A DNA stretch of 64,000 nucleotides from a virus: IMG/VR virus record IMGVR_UViG_3300029955_000018, positions 1-64,000 of that record, one strand, 5' to 3'. Below are positions 52,738 through 63,000 of the stretch, one piece after another. The position numbers and the translations under genes were made by a program. The notes beneath the pieces are model-generated. The model had not been told where the DNA came from. It ran no database searches and saw only the letters and a list, made by a program, of their open reading frames with translations. How positions within the stretch are numbered: position 1 is the stretch's first letter; each line of letters opens with the position of its first letter.

Positions 52738-53228
52738 GCGAACACTACACGCTGATCGGACAGACGGCGGTGCCCGTCGAACCGTGCGACCCTTACACAC
52801 CGGAGGGCATTGCCGGCCTGCTGGGATGGGCCCGCTGGTATGAAGACGCCGACCGGATTGTGAAACAGGAAAACGTCCTGGGTATTTGCCGGGTGAGCAC
52901 CGTATTTCTGGGCCTTGACCATTCCTTCTTCAGTGGACGGCATATGGAACAGCAGGTGGCCGAACTCGCGGGCAGGTTGGGATTGGCAGCGCAGCTTGTC
53001 CACCGGCCGATCCTCTTCGAGACCATGGCGTTCTGGGACGGCACTGGAGCGGAGGAGCAGTCTCGCTGCGCGACCTGGCTCGAAGCGGAAGCGATGCACG
53101 CGCGCATGGTGGCGGAGGTAGCGCGGCCTCGGGCGGTACTGTCCTACATCGGCCGATTCATCGGGGAGCAGTTTGAGGGAGCACGAAACGATTGGAGGAA
53201 GTTGTGGCGGAAGAGGAGTTTTGAGTGA
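52734..53228 (+). CDS. Conserved phage protein with V-S-T-V-F-L-G-L-D-H motif
   Basis: 164 residues from GTG 52734. W-A-R-W-Y-E-D-A-D-R-I-V, V-S-T-V-F-L-G-L-D-H-S-F, I-L-F-E-T-M-A-F-W-D-G and T-W-L-E-A-E-A-M-H-A-R: this exact order is one of the commonest phage protein families, found in many tailed phages, without known activity. The position among early genes agrees. Confidence 0.78.
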   Translation: MSEHYTLIGQTAVPVEPCDPYTPEGIAGLLGWARWYEDADRIVKQENVLGICRVSTVFLGLDHSFFSGRHMEQQVAELAGRLGLAAQLVHRPILFETMAFWDGTGAEEQSRCATWLEAEAMHARMVAEVARPRAVLSYIGRFIGEQFEGARNDWRKLWRKRSFE

Positions 53229-53581
53229 AGGTGGGCGGAGGCAAGGGGTTAGCGATCCTGGAGAAATGCGCCGTAGCTCTGGGATGCAGAACCGAGGACC
53301 TCGTTTACCGGGTCAATCTGATCGTGGTGGCTTCCAGTGAGGAGATGATGCCGGGGCGAGTCCTGAATACGCCGGCCGGGCGAAAGTCCGTCGTAATGCC
53401 GCTCACCCGCGAGGAATGGGACGTATGCCGGCAGTTCAATCGCTTCATGCAAGAGAGGCAGGGACGGGGGCCCGCCCGCTGGCGCTGCGCTGGGGAACGC
53501 GCCGATATAATGCGGGATGCTCCGGAACTGCCGGAGGAACCACCCGCGGAGTATTGGCACTATCTGTGCCGGGAGGCCTGA
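53225..53581 (+). CDS. Hypothetical protein
   Basis: 118 residues, GTGA start overlap. An N-terminal basic helix (L-A-I-L-E-K-C-A-V-A-L-G-C), P-L-T-R-E-E-W-D-V-C-R-Q-F-N-R and an acidic, Pro-rich C-terminus. Unknown. Confidence 0.58.
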   Translation: MKVGGGKGLAILEKCAVALGCRTEDLVYRVNLIVVASSEEMMPGRVLNTPAGRKSVVMPLTREEWDVCRQFNRFMQERQGRGPARWRCAGERADIMRDAPELPEEPPAEYWHYLCREA

Positions 53582-53614
53582 TACGACCAGGCGGAATTCA
53601 CCGGGAATCTGAAG

Positions 53615-53713
53615 ATGTTCGGCGAACCGCCGGCGTGGATTGTCGAACAGATGCAGAACGCTCCTCCGGACTTGCTGGAGACGATACTGAAGTGCCGGAA
53701 GGCCTCTTCTTAG
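53615..53713 (+). CDS. Possible 32-residue peptide
   Basis: ATG 53615 (no strong site), W-I-V-E-Q-M-Q-N-A-P-P-D-L-L-E-T-I-L, TAG. It could be a short helical peptide or the end of a gene whose start was lost. Last plus-strand signal before the lysis genes. Confidence 0.3.
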   Translation: MFGEPPAWIVEQMQNAPPDLLETILKCRKASS

Positions 53714-53792
53714 GTCTAGGCTTGGGCCGGTGGCAGGGCAAGTCCCAGCCGGGTAGCTCATAGATCTGGTCTTCGGTCTCCCCGGGGAACAT

Positions 53793-54257
53793 TTAAGGCT
53801 GCGCTTTGGCGATCGCGGCAGTCACCGCCGCATTGTGTGCCAGGGATAGGATCTCGGTAGCGTACCCGGGCGCGGTGGCGTAGATATGCGCAATCCCGCG
53901 AATCAGGTTGTCCAAGTCGCGGTCCTGTTCGTATTCCCGCCAGGCGTCGGAGTAGCGGCCACCTTGGATCAGCTTGGCGTGGGCAATGAAGCAATCCGCC
54001 AGGGAGTCGTAAGCTTCAAAGGCTAGGCGCATAGTCTGCCACTGACCGTTCAGGTACTCTTTGGTGAGTTGGTAGGTCTCATGCGTATCGCTCGCTTTTA
54101 TGCCAAAGCAGTTGTTCCCTGGAGATGACTTCCCCCATCCGCTCTCGATCGCGCACTGAGCCACGCTCAACTCGGCGGGACATGCGGTGGCTTTCTCGGC
54201 GACTATCGCCGCTTGAGATGCCGACTGCAAAAAAGCGGTTTGTTGTGGAGTTAGCAT
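53793..54257 (-). CDS. Endolysin: glucosaminidase (FlgJ-like)
   Basis: 154 residues from ATG 54257 (GAGG in the end of the holin gene). A-Q-C-A-I-E-S-G-W-G-K-S-S-P-G-N-N-C-F-G-I-K-A (34-56) is the active-site region of the beta-N-acetylglucosaminidase/FlgJ family, with catalytic Glu38; Y-D-S-L-A-D-C-F and Y-A-T-A-P-G-Y follow as usual. Cuts the glycan chains of peptidoglycan at lysis. No signal peptide, so it depends on the holin gene just upstream. Confidence 0.88.
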   Translation of the reverse strand: MLTPQQTAFLQSASQAAIVAEKATACPAELSVAQCAIESGWGKSSPGNNCFGIKASDTHETYQLTKEYLNGQWQTMRLAFEAYDSLADCFIAHAKLIQGGRYSDAWREYEQDRDLDNLIRGIAHIYATAPGYATEILSLAHNAAVTAAIAKAQP

Positions 54258-54478
54258 TTTTCCTCGGTCGTAGGTCTGGCGGAGGTGACCAGGGAGGTAG
54301 GATCCGCAGGAGGACGTCCCCGTGCGGTTACCAGCGTCAATAGACAGCCCATGCAGCCACCGGCCGCCTGCAGGGCGAAAGCCGTGAGCTTTTCGTTGGT
54401 AAGGAGGGCCAAGCCGCACATGGCGAGCACCAGTGCGGCCATCAGGAGTTTGTCGAATTGCGTCTGAAGAAAAGTCAT
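54251..54478 (-). CDS. Holin candidate
   Basis: 75 residues with two predicted transmembrane helices (L-M-A-A-L-V-L-A-M-C-G-L-A-L-L and F-A-L-Q-A-A-G-G-C-M-G-C-L-L) and a charged C-terminus, overlapping the endolysin start by 7 bases. Size, topology and place fit a class II-type holin. No sequence family recognised. Confidence 0.7.
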   Translation of the reverse strand: MTFLQTQFDKLLMAALVLAMCGLALLTNEKLTAFALQAAGGCMGCLLTLVTARGRPPADPTSLVTSARPTTEEKC

Positions 54479-54481
54479 GGT

Positions 54482-54964
54482 TTACTTCTTTGCGGCCAGC
54501 GCCCTGGCTACAGTCACGCCCTTGATCCGCTCATATTCCGCAGTCCAGTCCGTCGTCAAAATCTTTTGCGCCGCGGCCAAGGTGATGCTCCCTTTGCAGA
54601 CGCGGTGGGCAAGGTTGGTTTCCACCGCGTCCTTTAGCCGGGCTTGGGGCCAGATCTCAGGCCAGAGGTTTTTAGGATCGGTAGGATTGCCGCCCAGCTC
54701 CAGGCTGATGAGGTGATCGAGTTCGTAATCGCCAGGCTGTCCATTCAACCCGGCCTGCGCCATTTCCTGAACTTTCAGCTTGTTGGTATAGCTAACCGGC
54801 GGTCGAACGGTCTTCGTCCAGCCGGACTTGCAGATGGTTGCCTGGATGGTAGCCTGACTTACCGCCGGGTTTGTCGCTCCTGGCGTAACCGCCGGATTCG
54901 GCAGATAGACGGGTTGCGCCAGCGCCGCGGCCACCAGGAGAAGTATGGAGAGAATCGTTTTCAC
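54482..54964 (-). CDS. Secreted HNH-like nuclease
   Basis: 160 residues from GTG 54964 (GTGA overlap). Sec signal to about A16-Q17, then G-W-T-K-T-V-R-P-P-V-S-Y-T, and the metal-site region D-Y-E-L-D-H-L-I-S-L-E-L-G-G-N-P-T-D-P-K-N-L-W-P. D-H...G-G...N-x-x-N-L-W-P is the HNH pattern of a family of secreted and lipoprotein nucleases common in soil bacteria. In a lysis cassette it might degrade host DNA released or bound outside, or exclude other phages. Export is clear, activity inferred. Confidence 0.72.
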   Translation of the reverse strand: MKTILSILLLVAAALAQPVYLPNPAVTPGATNPAVSQATIQATICKSGWTKTVRPPVSYTNKLKVQEMAQAGLNGQPGDYELDHLISLELGGNPTDPKNLWPEIWPQARLKDAVETNLAHRVCKGSITLAAAQKILTTDWTAEYERIKGVTVARALAAKK

Positions 54965-55569
54965 TTCACATCTCCCTCGGGCAAATGCAATCTCCGCATC
55001 ACGACCCGCATCTGCTTGACGGTCGGGGATGCGGTTGCGGGGCTCGCCACGGGCACGGGAGTCTTCTGGAAGCCGTAGGCCACCAATAACGAGGGAGAGA
55101 ACACGGCGGTCGCCAGAGCCCCGCTGGTGAGGCTGTAGGCGGCATTGCTGGCCTTCGCCTGTGGAATGATGTGGACGTTCCCGATACGGAAATCCACGCC
55201 CACTCCCCCGGTGAATGCGGGCGCCGCTGCGGCTCCTCCCGCGGCGGCGGATACGCCTCCTGCTGCGTTTACTAGCAGGCACACCGATTTAGCCGGGTTG
55301 CAGGCCGCTACGAAGGTGGCCCCGGTGGTGATGGTGGAGGGCAGCGGCGCCGCGCTATTGGGATTTCGGGCGATCGGGGTAACGATGTCGGTCCAGGAAT
55401 ACCAACTGGAGGAGCCGAGACGAAGGGCAAACGAGGTGTCGTCGTTCAACGGGTACGACGCTCCGCGAATCCAGCTCGGCCCCGTGCCGATCATGTAATC
55501 GGCGAGATTGCCCGTTTGCCCGAATGCGCAGAGAGATACCAACGAGAGAATAAAGGTTTTGAGTTTCAT
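54961..55569 (-). CDS. Secreted protein of unknown function
   Basis: 202 residues. Sec signal M-K-L-K-T-F-I-L-S-L-V-S-L-C-A-F-G-Q; mature part with W-Y-S-W-T-D-I-V-T-P, an Ala/Gly-rich centre and beta strands (V-G-V-D-F-R-I-G-N-V-H-I-I-P), which suggests a small outer-membrane-like or surface beta protein. Pairs with the secreted HNH gene by GTGA overlap. Confidence 0.65.
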   Translation of the reverse strand: MKLKTFILSLVSLCAFGQTGNLADYMIGTGPSWIRGASYPLNDDTSFALRLGSSSWYSWTDIVTPIARNPNSAAPLPSTITTGATFVAACNPAKSVCLLVNAAGGVSAAAGGAAAAPAFTGGVGVDFRIGNVHIIPQAKASNAAYSLTSGALATAVFSPSLLVAYGFQKTPVPVASPATASPTVKQMRVVMRRLHLPEGDVK

Positions 55570-55623
55570 AGATTTTTCCTGTTTGGCCTTTTCAAAGAGA
55601 TACGATTGAATAGTGATCGTTAA

Positions 55624-56244
55624 CTAAATACTGTCGAACCGAGATAGCTTCGGCTTGCCCAGCAGCGGAATCCATTTCGAGTAGATCGCCATTTCCACCA
55701 GGTCTTGCGGCGTTTCCTTGGTCCAATCGATGCCCGTCAGCAGACCCGACGCGGTGAGGACGGCCGTCACCCAGGAGGAACATACCATTTTGGTTTTGTG
55801 CTCGGCCTGTCCGACATGGGCGCCGAGAATGGGGAAGCCACGCAGGACGAACTCGAACAGATCGGCCACGTCGTATTGCACGAAGCCGTCGGACGCGCCG
55901 ATCACGGCGTAAAACTTCTCCCAGTCAACCTTGGAGCGCGCTTCATCGCTCAGCAGAAGCGCCGCGGCCGTCGCACCGGCGCCGTAGCCCGCGAGCGTGA
56001 CACCGAGCGGTTCCGTTTGGACGCCGTTCAGGCTCCCGGCCGTCAATATCGTGGGCCGCGTGCTCTGGCTGATCTTCGCGTCTTCGCCTTGATCCGTCAC
56101 GGGCTGGCGGACGATGGCCGAGTGCGATGGCCCGGCCTCGTAGAGTTCGATGATAGTGGAGAGCGGCTCGCGCCCCCAGAACATCACCAGGTCGCCGGCG
56201 CGGAGCTGGCCTTTGACTGCGTTGTATTGTGTGAGACTGTTCAT
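55624..56244 (-). CDS. Permuted NlpC/P60-like cysteine peptidase or amidase
   Basis: 206 residues from ATG 56244. Q-L-R-A-G-D-L-V-M-F-W-G near 13-24, then A-G-P-S-H-S-A-I-V with His41, and late V-C-S-S-W-V-T-A with the Cys. His before Cys is the circularly permuted order of the YiiX/YebB-like branch of NlpC/P60. May cut peptidoglycan stem peptides at entry or lysis, or act on lipids; position next to the lysis genes and the polyvalent protein suits a cell-wall role. Confidence 0.68.
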   Translation of the reverse strand: MNSLTQYNAVKGQLRAGDLVMFWGREPLSTIIELYEAGPSHSAIVRQPVTDQGEDAKISQSTRPTILTAGSLNGVQTEPLGVTLAGYGAGATAAALLLSDEARSKVDWEKFYAVIGASDGFVQYDVADLFEFVLRGFPILGAHVGQAEHKTKMVCSSWVTAVLTASGLLTGIDWTKETPQDLVEMAIYSKWIPLLGKPKLSRFDSI

Positions 56245-56298
56245 GGATTTTCCTCGGAGGTATGATGGGCAAGGGCCGTAGGTCAAGCGGTCCACTTC

Positions 56299-56979
56299 TT
56301 ACAGTCTTTCCGCGATGAGGAGAAGCGCCGGCAGTAGTCCCTTGAAAAAGTCGTCCACCTTCTGCTTTCTCGTTCGCGGCGGCGGGTGAAAAAACTTCAT
56401 ATCCAGGCTGTGGGTGGCGTCGTGGAAGTCGGCCGCGATCGCGTTCACGTTTCCCGCGAACTGCGGGGCCTCTTTGCGGACCGTTTCCATCGTCTGTGCG
56501 GTTTGCGTGGCGGCCACTTCGCCCGACTGCAGCAGTCCTCGCACGTCATCGTAGCTGTCGTCCCAGGAATCCTGCGCGTCTTTCACCAAAGCGGCGGAGG
56601 CTGCCAGCGTCGGTTGGAGGTCCTGCCGGATGCCGGCGGCCGTCCGGAGCGCTTCACCGGTTCGCGCGTCCACCAGGTGGAGCGTGGCGTCGTAGCGGCC
56701 GAGTGCGTCCCCGATGCGCCGGTCGGTGGAATATAACAAATTTGTGATATCGCGCCGGATCCCGGTAGTCTGCTTGTCCACTTCCGCCAGCACGGGCTTG
56801 GTCACCAGCGGAATAATATTCTTCGGTAATTTCTGGACCGCCGCCTGCAGGGCCGTCACGCGGGCCGGCAAGGTGGCCCAGGAGTCCAACATGCTGGCAG
56901 TATGGATTGTCAGCACGATGGCACAGGCCGCCATGGACAATAGAGCCGTTGCGGCGGCGATGGAGAGTAGTTTTCTCAT
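56299..56979 (-). CDS. Membrane-anchored coiled-coil protein
   Basis: 226 residues from ATG 56979 (an ATG five codons upstream is also possible). An N-terminal transmembrane helix (A-A-A-T-A-L-L-S-M-A-A-C-A-I-V-L) followed by about 150 residues of helix with V-T-A-L-Q-A-A-V, I-R-R-D-I-T-N-L-L and heptads, and a basic C-terminus. Reminiscent of phage proteins that line an ejection conduit or of methyl-accepting stalks; no family recognised. Confidence 0.58.
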   Translation of the reverse strand: MRKLLSIAAATALLSMAACAIVLTIHTASMLDSWATLPARVTALQAAVQKLPKNIIPLVTKPVLAEVDKQTTGIRRDITNLLYSTDRRIGDALGRYDATLHLVDARTGEALRTAAGIRQDLQPTLAASAALVKDAQDSWDDSYDDVRGLLQSGEVAATQTAQTMETVRKEAPQFAGNVNAIAADFHDATHSLDMKFFHPPPRTRKQKVDDFFKGLLPALLLIAERL

Positions 56980-57007
56980 GGGGAAGTACGACAAAAGAGC
57001 TTGCTTA

Positions 57008-60000
57008 TTATTCGAGCAGCCCCGCGCGCTCCATCTTGTCCAATTGACGGTGCAGCTCGGACGGAGAATCCGTCTTCATAGCCGCCTGCAACTTCCTGTC
57101 CAACAGGACATCGGTGCGCCCGCGCTCTTCGGGATTCATGAGCCTGGAGGCTTCGATGGCGATAGTGAGCGGTAGCCGGTCGTATTCGGCCACCAGCGGA
57201 TCCGTCTGCGCGGCTTTCATGGCGCGTTCCATTTGCCGGTCGGTGATTTTGCCTTCCTTCGTGCCCTTCTCGGCGATCTCGATAGCCTTCGCCCAGTTGT
57301 TCGCGCGGATGGCCTTCTCCATGTCCCGCTCCAGTTTTTGTGCTTCGGTGGGGGTTTCCGCGCGGCTATGCTCGGCCGAGTACTGCGCCATGTAGCGCTC
57401 GGCGGCGCTGCGGGTGATGTACGCCGGCGCCGTGCGCGTCCCCAGCATCTGGCCAGCCTGCATGCCGGCTCCGGCGCCGCGCTCTTTCTCGCGCAGCAAT
57501 CCGGAGATCGACATCGGCAGGAAAAAGGAGCCGAGGTGCTTCAATTCCGAAAGTACGTTCTCGGGGACCGTGTTGTTCTCGCCGTCCCAGATTCTTTCGT
57601 TGTAGAAATTCCGGTTGGCCGTGGTCTCGGCGATCCAGCGCACGATGGGGCTCAGCTTATTGCGCGCCGAGGACGTGGGCTCCATGTACCAGGAAACCAG
57701 GTCCTTGAGATAGCCGGGCAGCGCCATGCGCTCCTCGTGTCCGTGCTCATCGACGTTACCGGTGCGCGGGAAGAAATAATCGCGCCAATCGCGCTCGTGG
57801 CCGTCGTCGATCGATCCGTCCGGCCTGCGCCGGCCTTTGGTATTTACATAGTCGGTGATGGCCCCCATTGTCCCGGTCAGCAGGATGAGAGCCAGGGCGT
57901 AGGCCATGCGGCGGGTGAATTGCGGATTGCCTGGATGCGGCGGTGCGCCGGCCGGTCCCGCGGACTCCGCGCCGATCCTCCCGGACCCGGATCCACCGCC
58001 AGGACCGCGGCTGCCGTCATTGCCGCCCATGTCCCGGATGTACCGGCCCAGGTCGACGGCCGCGCCGCCCAGTTCCCGCACGGTTCCCAGGTTCCAGCCT
58101 ACGGATTGCACCGTAATCATCATGAGATCCTTCGCCGTGCGGTTCCAGAAGAGATCGTCATAGACCAACTGGCCCATGCGATTGTCTACCGAGTCCCACG
58201 CGCCGGCGAAGGCTTCGCGCACCTGCTCCCGCGTGGCGCCGGGCCCCATCCGTTGCAACTCGAAGTCCACCATGTCGGCGTACATGCCGAGTTTCATGCG
58301 GGGCACCAGCCATTCGAGCACCGGCCACATGGCCAGTTCCGCCAAAGCGGGGATGCCGGTCAAAGCGATCATGCCCGTGTTGTGCTTGCGCCAGGCGTCC
58401 ATAAACACCCGCCGCAGATTGGTGCGGTACTGCGCGTCCATCGAGACCCGGCCGCCGCCCTGCACGATGGCTTCGACATATTTCGAAAGCTCGGGATCGT
58501 TGAGCGCTTCACGCAGGTAGGCGTTGCGAATCTTGTTGCCGCGGATGAGGTTCGTCACCGGAGCCAGCGGAACCGCGACCGCCTGTTTGGCCGCCTCGAG
58601 CGGTTTGCCGGCCGCCAGATACTGGATGGCCAGCGCCAGCTTGGACACGCCGGCGTCCATGGTGACGAATCCCGCGTGGAAGCCCGAAAAGCCCAGGGCG
58701 AACTGCAACATCATGTTCGACGCGCCGCGGAGTACCTGATACCAGGGTTTATTGCTCAACCCGGGGGAAAGATAGTTGCCGATAATCTGGGCGGCTCCCG
58801 AGGGCATGTAATAGTTGCCCGTCTGGATGAATCCTCCGGTGGGATACTCCGTCGTGTGTTTCACGATCTGCATGCCGTAGTTCAGTTTGTTGAGCGGCGC
58901 CAGTTCCGGGTGCGCGGCGATGAAGTTTTGGAACCAGGCAAACGTCTTGGGCGCGACCCGCTCGAAGGCCTTGGGGGCGTGCCCATAAGCCGCGATCATG
59001 TTGGCGATCTTCTCTTCGCCGCGGCGGATGTAACTCTGGAAATACGCCGTATCGTTGCCCACCAGGCGGAGGTCGGCCAGTTTGCGCAGTTCCTCTTTGT
59101 AGTCCGGATCCTTGACGAGCTGGTCCGCGATGCCGTACTTCCAGTCCATCAGGTGGCCCAGTTCGTGCAGAATTACCGACTCCGGGCCCGCGAACCGGGT
59201 CTTGGCTTTGTTGCCGCCCTTGTAAGCCCGTCCCCAGGCGCTGCGCATCTTGGCTACGCGCTCGACGGTCATGCCGAGGTCTTTGGCCAGAGCGAGCAGG
59301 GTATCCATGAACTGCTTATCGTGGCCCTCGGGAATACGTAGGAACGGGGGCGCCCACACGGTGCCGATCTGGTCGGGAATCTTCACCCAACCCTCCGGCG
59401 GTTTCTTATTGCTCATGGCCCCGACGAACTTCGCCAGGCCGATCTCCTTCATCTCGTTCAGGAAGCGATGCGCCAGGATGTAGCGCTCCATTTCCTTGGC
59501 CTTGAGGAGCACCAGGTCCACGGGATTCTCGGACACGGGCACGAGGCCCTTATCGACGCCCTCCTGGAAGCTCTGGAATTTACGCTGCTTCAGGAACGCT
59601 TTCGTACCTTCGATAGGCCGCTTGCCGAAGATCGCGCGGAAGATGCCCTCGGCTTCCTGGTTGCGTTTCCAAAGATGGGGGAAGTAATTCTCATAGAAGG
59701 TGGTGAGCTTGTTCTTGCCTAACTTCTGGACGGCGATGCGGTGCGAGTCCAGCAACTCGCGCATCGCGTCGGCGATCTGTTGCAAGGCGGCAGTGGGCTG
59801 CGGGTCGCCGGTCTCCACTTTGTTGATGAAATCCAGGTTTTCATCCCAGGTGCGCGTCGAGAACATCTTGCGGGCTTCTTCGAGCGCCTTCTCCGCGCGG
59901 GCGAAGGACTGCGCCGATTGTGCGGCGTGCTCGCGGAGCGAGAGTCCGGCGGTATTGGCGTCGGGGCTCAGGGCGTAGGGGTTGACGTTCTTGCGGATGT

Positions 60001-63000
60001 CGTCGCGGGCCGACGCGATCGCTGTGGCGGCGCGGCTATCCGGGTACTTTGCGAGGATGGCGTCGAGCAGCGGGCTGGCGTGGACTACGGACGCGCGGGA
60101 ACTGCGGGGGGCTGAATGCTCGCCGGCTCGCTCGAAGAGTGGGCCAGTTTGCCGATCGATTCCACCAGTGCGTCTAATTCCGCCAGTTCTTCCGGCGTCG
60201 GGGCCGGCTCGCCGGGGCCCCGCCCAGGCAGGGGCGGCGGGTTTTTCCCATCCCAGGTGGAGTAGGGTAGCCTGTCGCAATCTTGGATCAACATAGTGAA
60301 TGATTCCTTTCATCTGGTCCCCATTTGCGCGGACCAGTGCTTCATAGTAAGGGGCAAATACCTTGACAGCTTCTTCCAGTTTCGCAGGATCGTACTCACC
60401 CGCCGCAAAAGAGGCGCCCAATTCCAAGGCCACGGCCTGCTCCGAGAGCGCCGGGTCGGACGAGGCTTCCTTCTCGAAGGCTCGCAGGTATTCTGGATTC
60501 TGTTTCAGTGCGGCAAGGTCGACCCAGGCCATGCTGGGGACATCCGCACCGGTGAGGCGATACTGCCAGCGGTGGAATTCCTCCTCACGCCGAGTGGCGC
60601 GAATCTCCTTGGTCGGTCTTTCCGGGCCGCCCTCGACGACAGTTACTGGATCGCCTCCATGCGCAACGGCAGCCTGCATTTCGCGCATGAGGCTCACAAT
60701 GCGGCTCCGAATGGGTGCCGCTTCGGAGCGCGCGATTGTGGCAAGAGAACGGATAGCGCGGCCGAGTTCTTTGGGGCCAAGGGTAACGCCGTGAAACTCC
60801 TGGCGGGGATAGCCGGCATCTTCTAAGGCGCGCGTAATGAGCGCAGCTCCGGCGCGATTCACGTACACGTGGCCAGGAGCGTTCATAAGCCCCGGTTCGT
60901 ACTTTGCGTCCGCGGCTGCGTACTGGCGGGGATCTGTCGCGGCGTAGGGGGACGGCTGGAGCTTCGGGCGGAATAGCGGCTGCCCCTGCATGACGCTCTC
61001 ACGCATGGCGGGAGTAATGTCTATCGAATGCAGCTCGCCGGAGACGCGGGGGATCTTTACGGTCCCGACCGTTGCGCCCCATTTCTTGACGTATTTCGCG
61101 GCGTACTGCGGCAGGATCTGGTCATAGAATCCGGCCATGCCTTGGCCGCCCACTGTAAGTCCCTTGCCGGAGAGAGAGTGGCGGTCGTAGGTCCCTTCGT
61201 CCAGCGGGGCTTTCAGTAATCTTTCAGACAATTCCTTGCCGATGTACTCGGGCAGTTCGGTGGCTTCGACTGTTTTATCGACCACATCCTTGCCATCCTT
61301 TACGGCCCAGAAGCGCTTCTCTTCCGGCGAGTAGTGAATGCTGTCGACCTCCTTCGCGAGGTTATAGAGCGCTGCCTGTTGTGAGCCGGTAGTCCACGCC
61401 AGCTTATCGTATCCGCCTTCCACGGCATGGCGGAGCATGCGGCGGAAAACTAACTCATGCCAGGATTTTGAGAAGGGGGCTAGGGGCACTCTCCCTTCTT
61501 CCGCTCGTGATGCGAATTCTCGGGCCTCTTGCTCGGTGGGGAGGTTGGGGCCCCAGATACCGACCGCGCTGCGTCCGCCATCTGCCGTATCGACTACGGC
61601 ATAGCCAATCGAAGTTGATCTCCAGCTGCGGACCTCGGGATACTCACGTGCCGCTTCCGAAATAGGCATGATGCGCCAATTCGGATTGATCTGGCCGCGA
61701 TACCCCCTCTTCCGTCCAGCCTCGTGCCAATCGCTCTGGTTTTCCTGCATGACGGCGACTTTCTTGCCATCTGCCGTAGTGTAGTCGCTCATGCGCAGGT
61801 GCGCGACGACGCTGGGTTCGTCCCAGTGAGGGGATTGGTATCCCCGCTCAGCGATCGGGGGATTCGGAAGGGTCAAAGCCAGAGGAGATTGATAACCCAA
61901 CTCGGCGGTTGGATGTTGTGGCAGCGTCAGTAGTACCTCGCGGTAGTTCTGACCGCCAGGAAGTTTATACTTCTGGAACTTGGTCGGCTCGCCCGTGCCT
62001 TCTTTAGCCTTTGCCAGATCGCTTTCGATGCGGGCGATGTTTGACTGTGCGGCTCTCGCGGCCTGCGAATCCGATACAGGGACGTTCGCCGTCACTCCGG
62101 TTAGCCAGGGATGCTGGGCGGCGGCCTTCAGTTCGGCAATGAACTTATCGCTCCGACCGGAGCGCTCGCCCCCAAACGTGTCGACCTTCTTCCAGACGAG
62201 CAGGCCGTGTGAGTTTGGCTGCGCCTCGTAGATACGGCCTTCGGAATACGAATAGCCTCCCTTGCTGGGCGCGTGGCCCACTGTGGCGATGCGGTCGCCC
62301 GCTTTGAACTTGAGGCCCTCTTCGGATTTCGCGGCTTCGACGGCTTGCGTCAATTGCGATTGCAGTTCGGCGATCCTTGCTTGATCGACGTCCTTGCCAT
62401 GGACTGTTTCGTGGACTTCCACGGCGTTCTGCTTCACGAAGTCCATTACTTCCTGCTTGGTGACAGGCCCGTGATGCCCGTTCAGGAAGTCGTCGATTCC
62501 GGTCCATTTTCTTTCATCGGGCTTGACGCCATTCTGCGGGTTATCCAGGATGCCTTTCACCTGCGAAGGCATCGCGCGCGCCGGCATCTTCGCTTCGATG
62601 GTGCGCTCTAGTTGGGAGTAGAAGCCGGGGACGGCGCGGGAGTAGAGGGGGCCTGGGCCTTCGTTCGGCTTGCTCCCGGTCCAGAAGGAATGCCCCAGTT
62701 CTCGGAGCCCGCTCTCCGGGCCGGTCTCGCCCGATGGCTGGCGCTCGGCCACGGCCACATAATATTGCCGCCCCGCTTTTCCTTCGGGCCCGAAGGGGTC
62801 GGATACGCTCGCGTGCCGGTCGTCCTGAATCAGCAGGCTGCGATCTGCCGGCGTGATGTTGTTCGGATCGGCGTGCCGCGACAGCGTGACCTTCTGCTCC
62901 CGCGAGAGATCGAGGGCGGCGTCGTCGAACTGCCGCTTCGAAAGCCGAGGCAGAGCGCGACGGAGTTGCACGGTCGATATGGGATCGCCTGAAAAGGTTT

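Noticed and set aside
57233-59341. 702-codon plus-strand ORF opposite the giant polyvalent protein
   Set aside because: Antisense shadow of a high-GC gene; no domain or ribosome site, while the minus strand has family motifs throughout.
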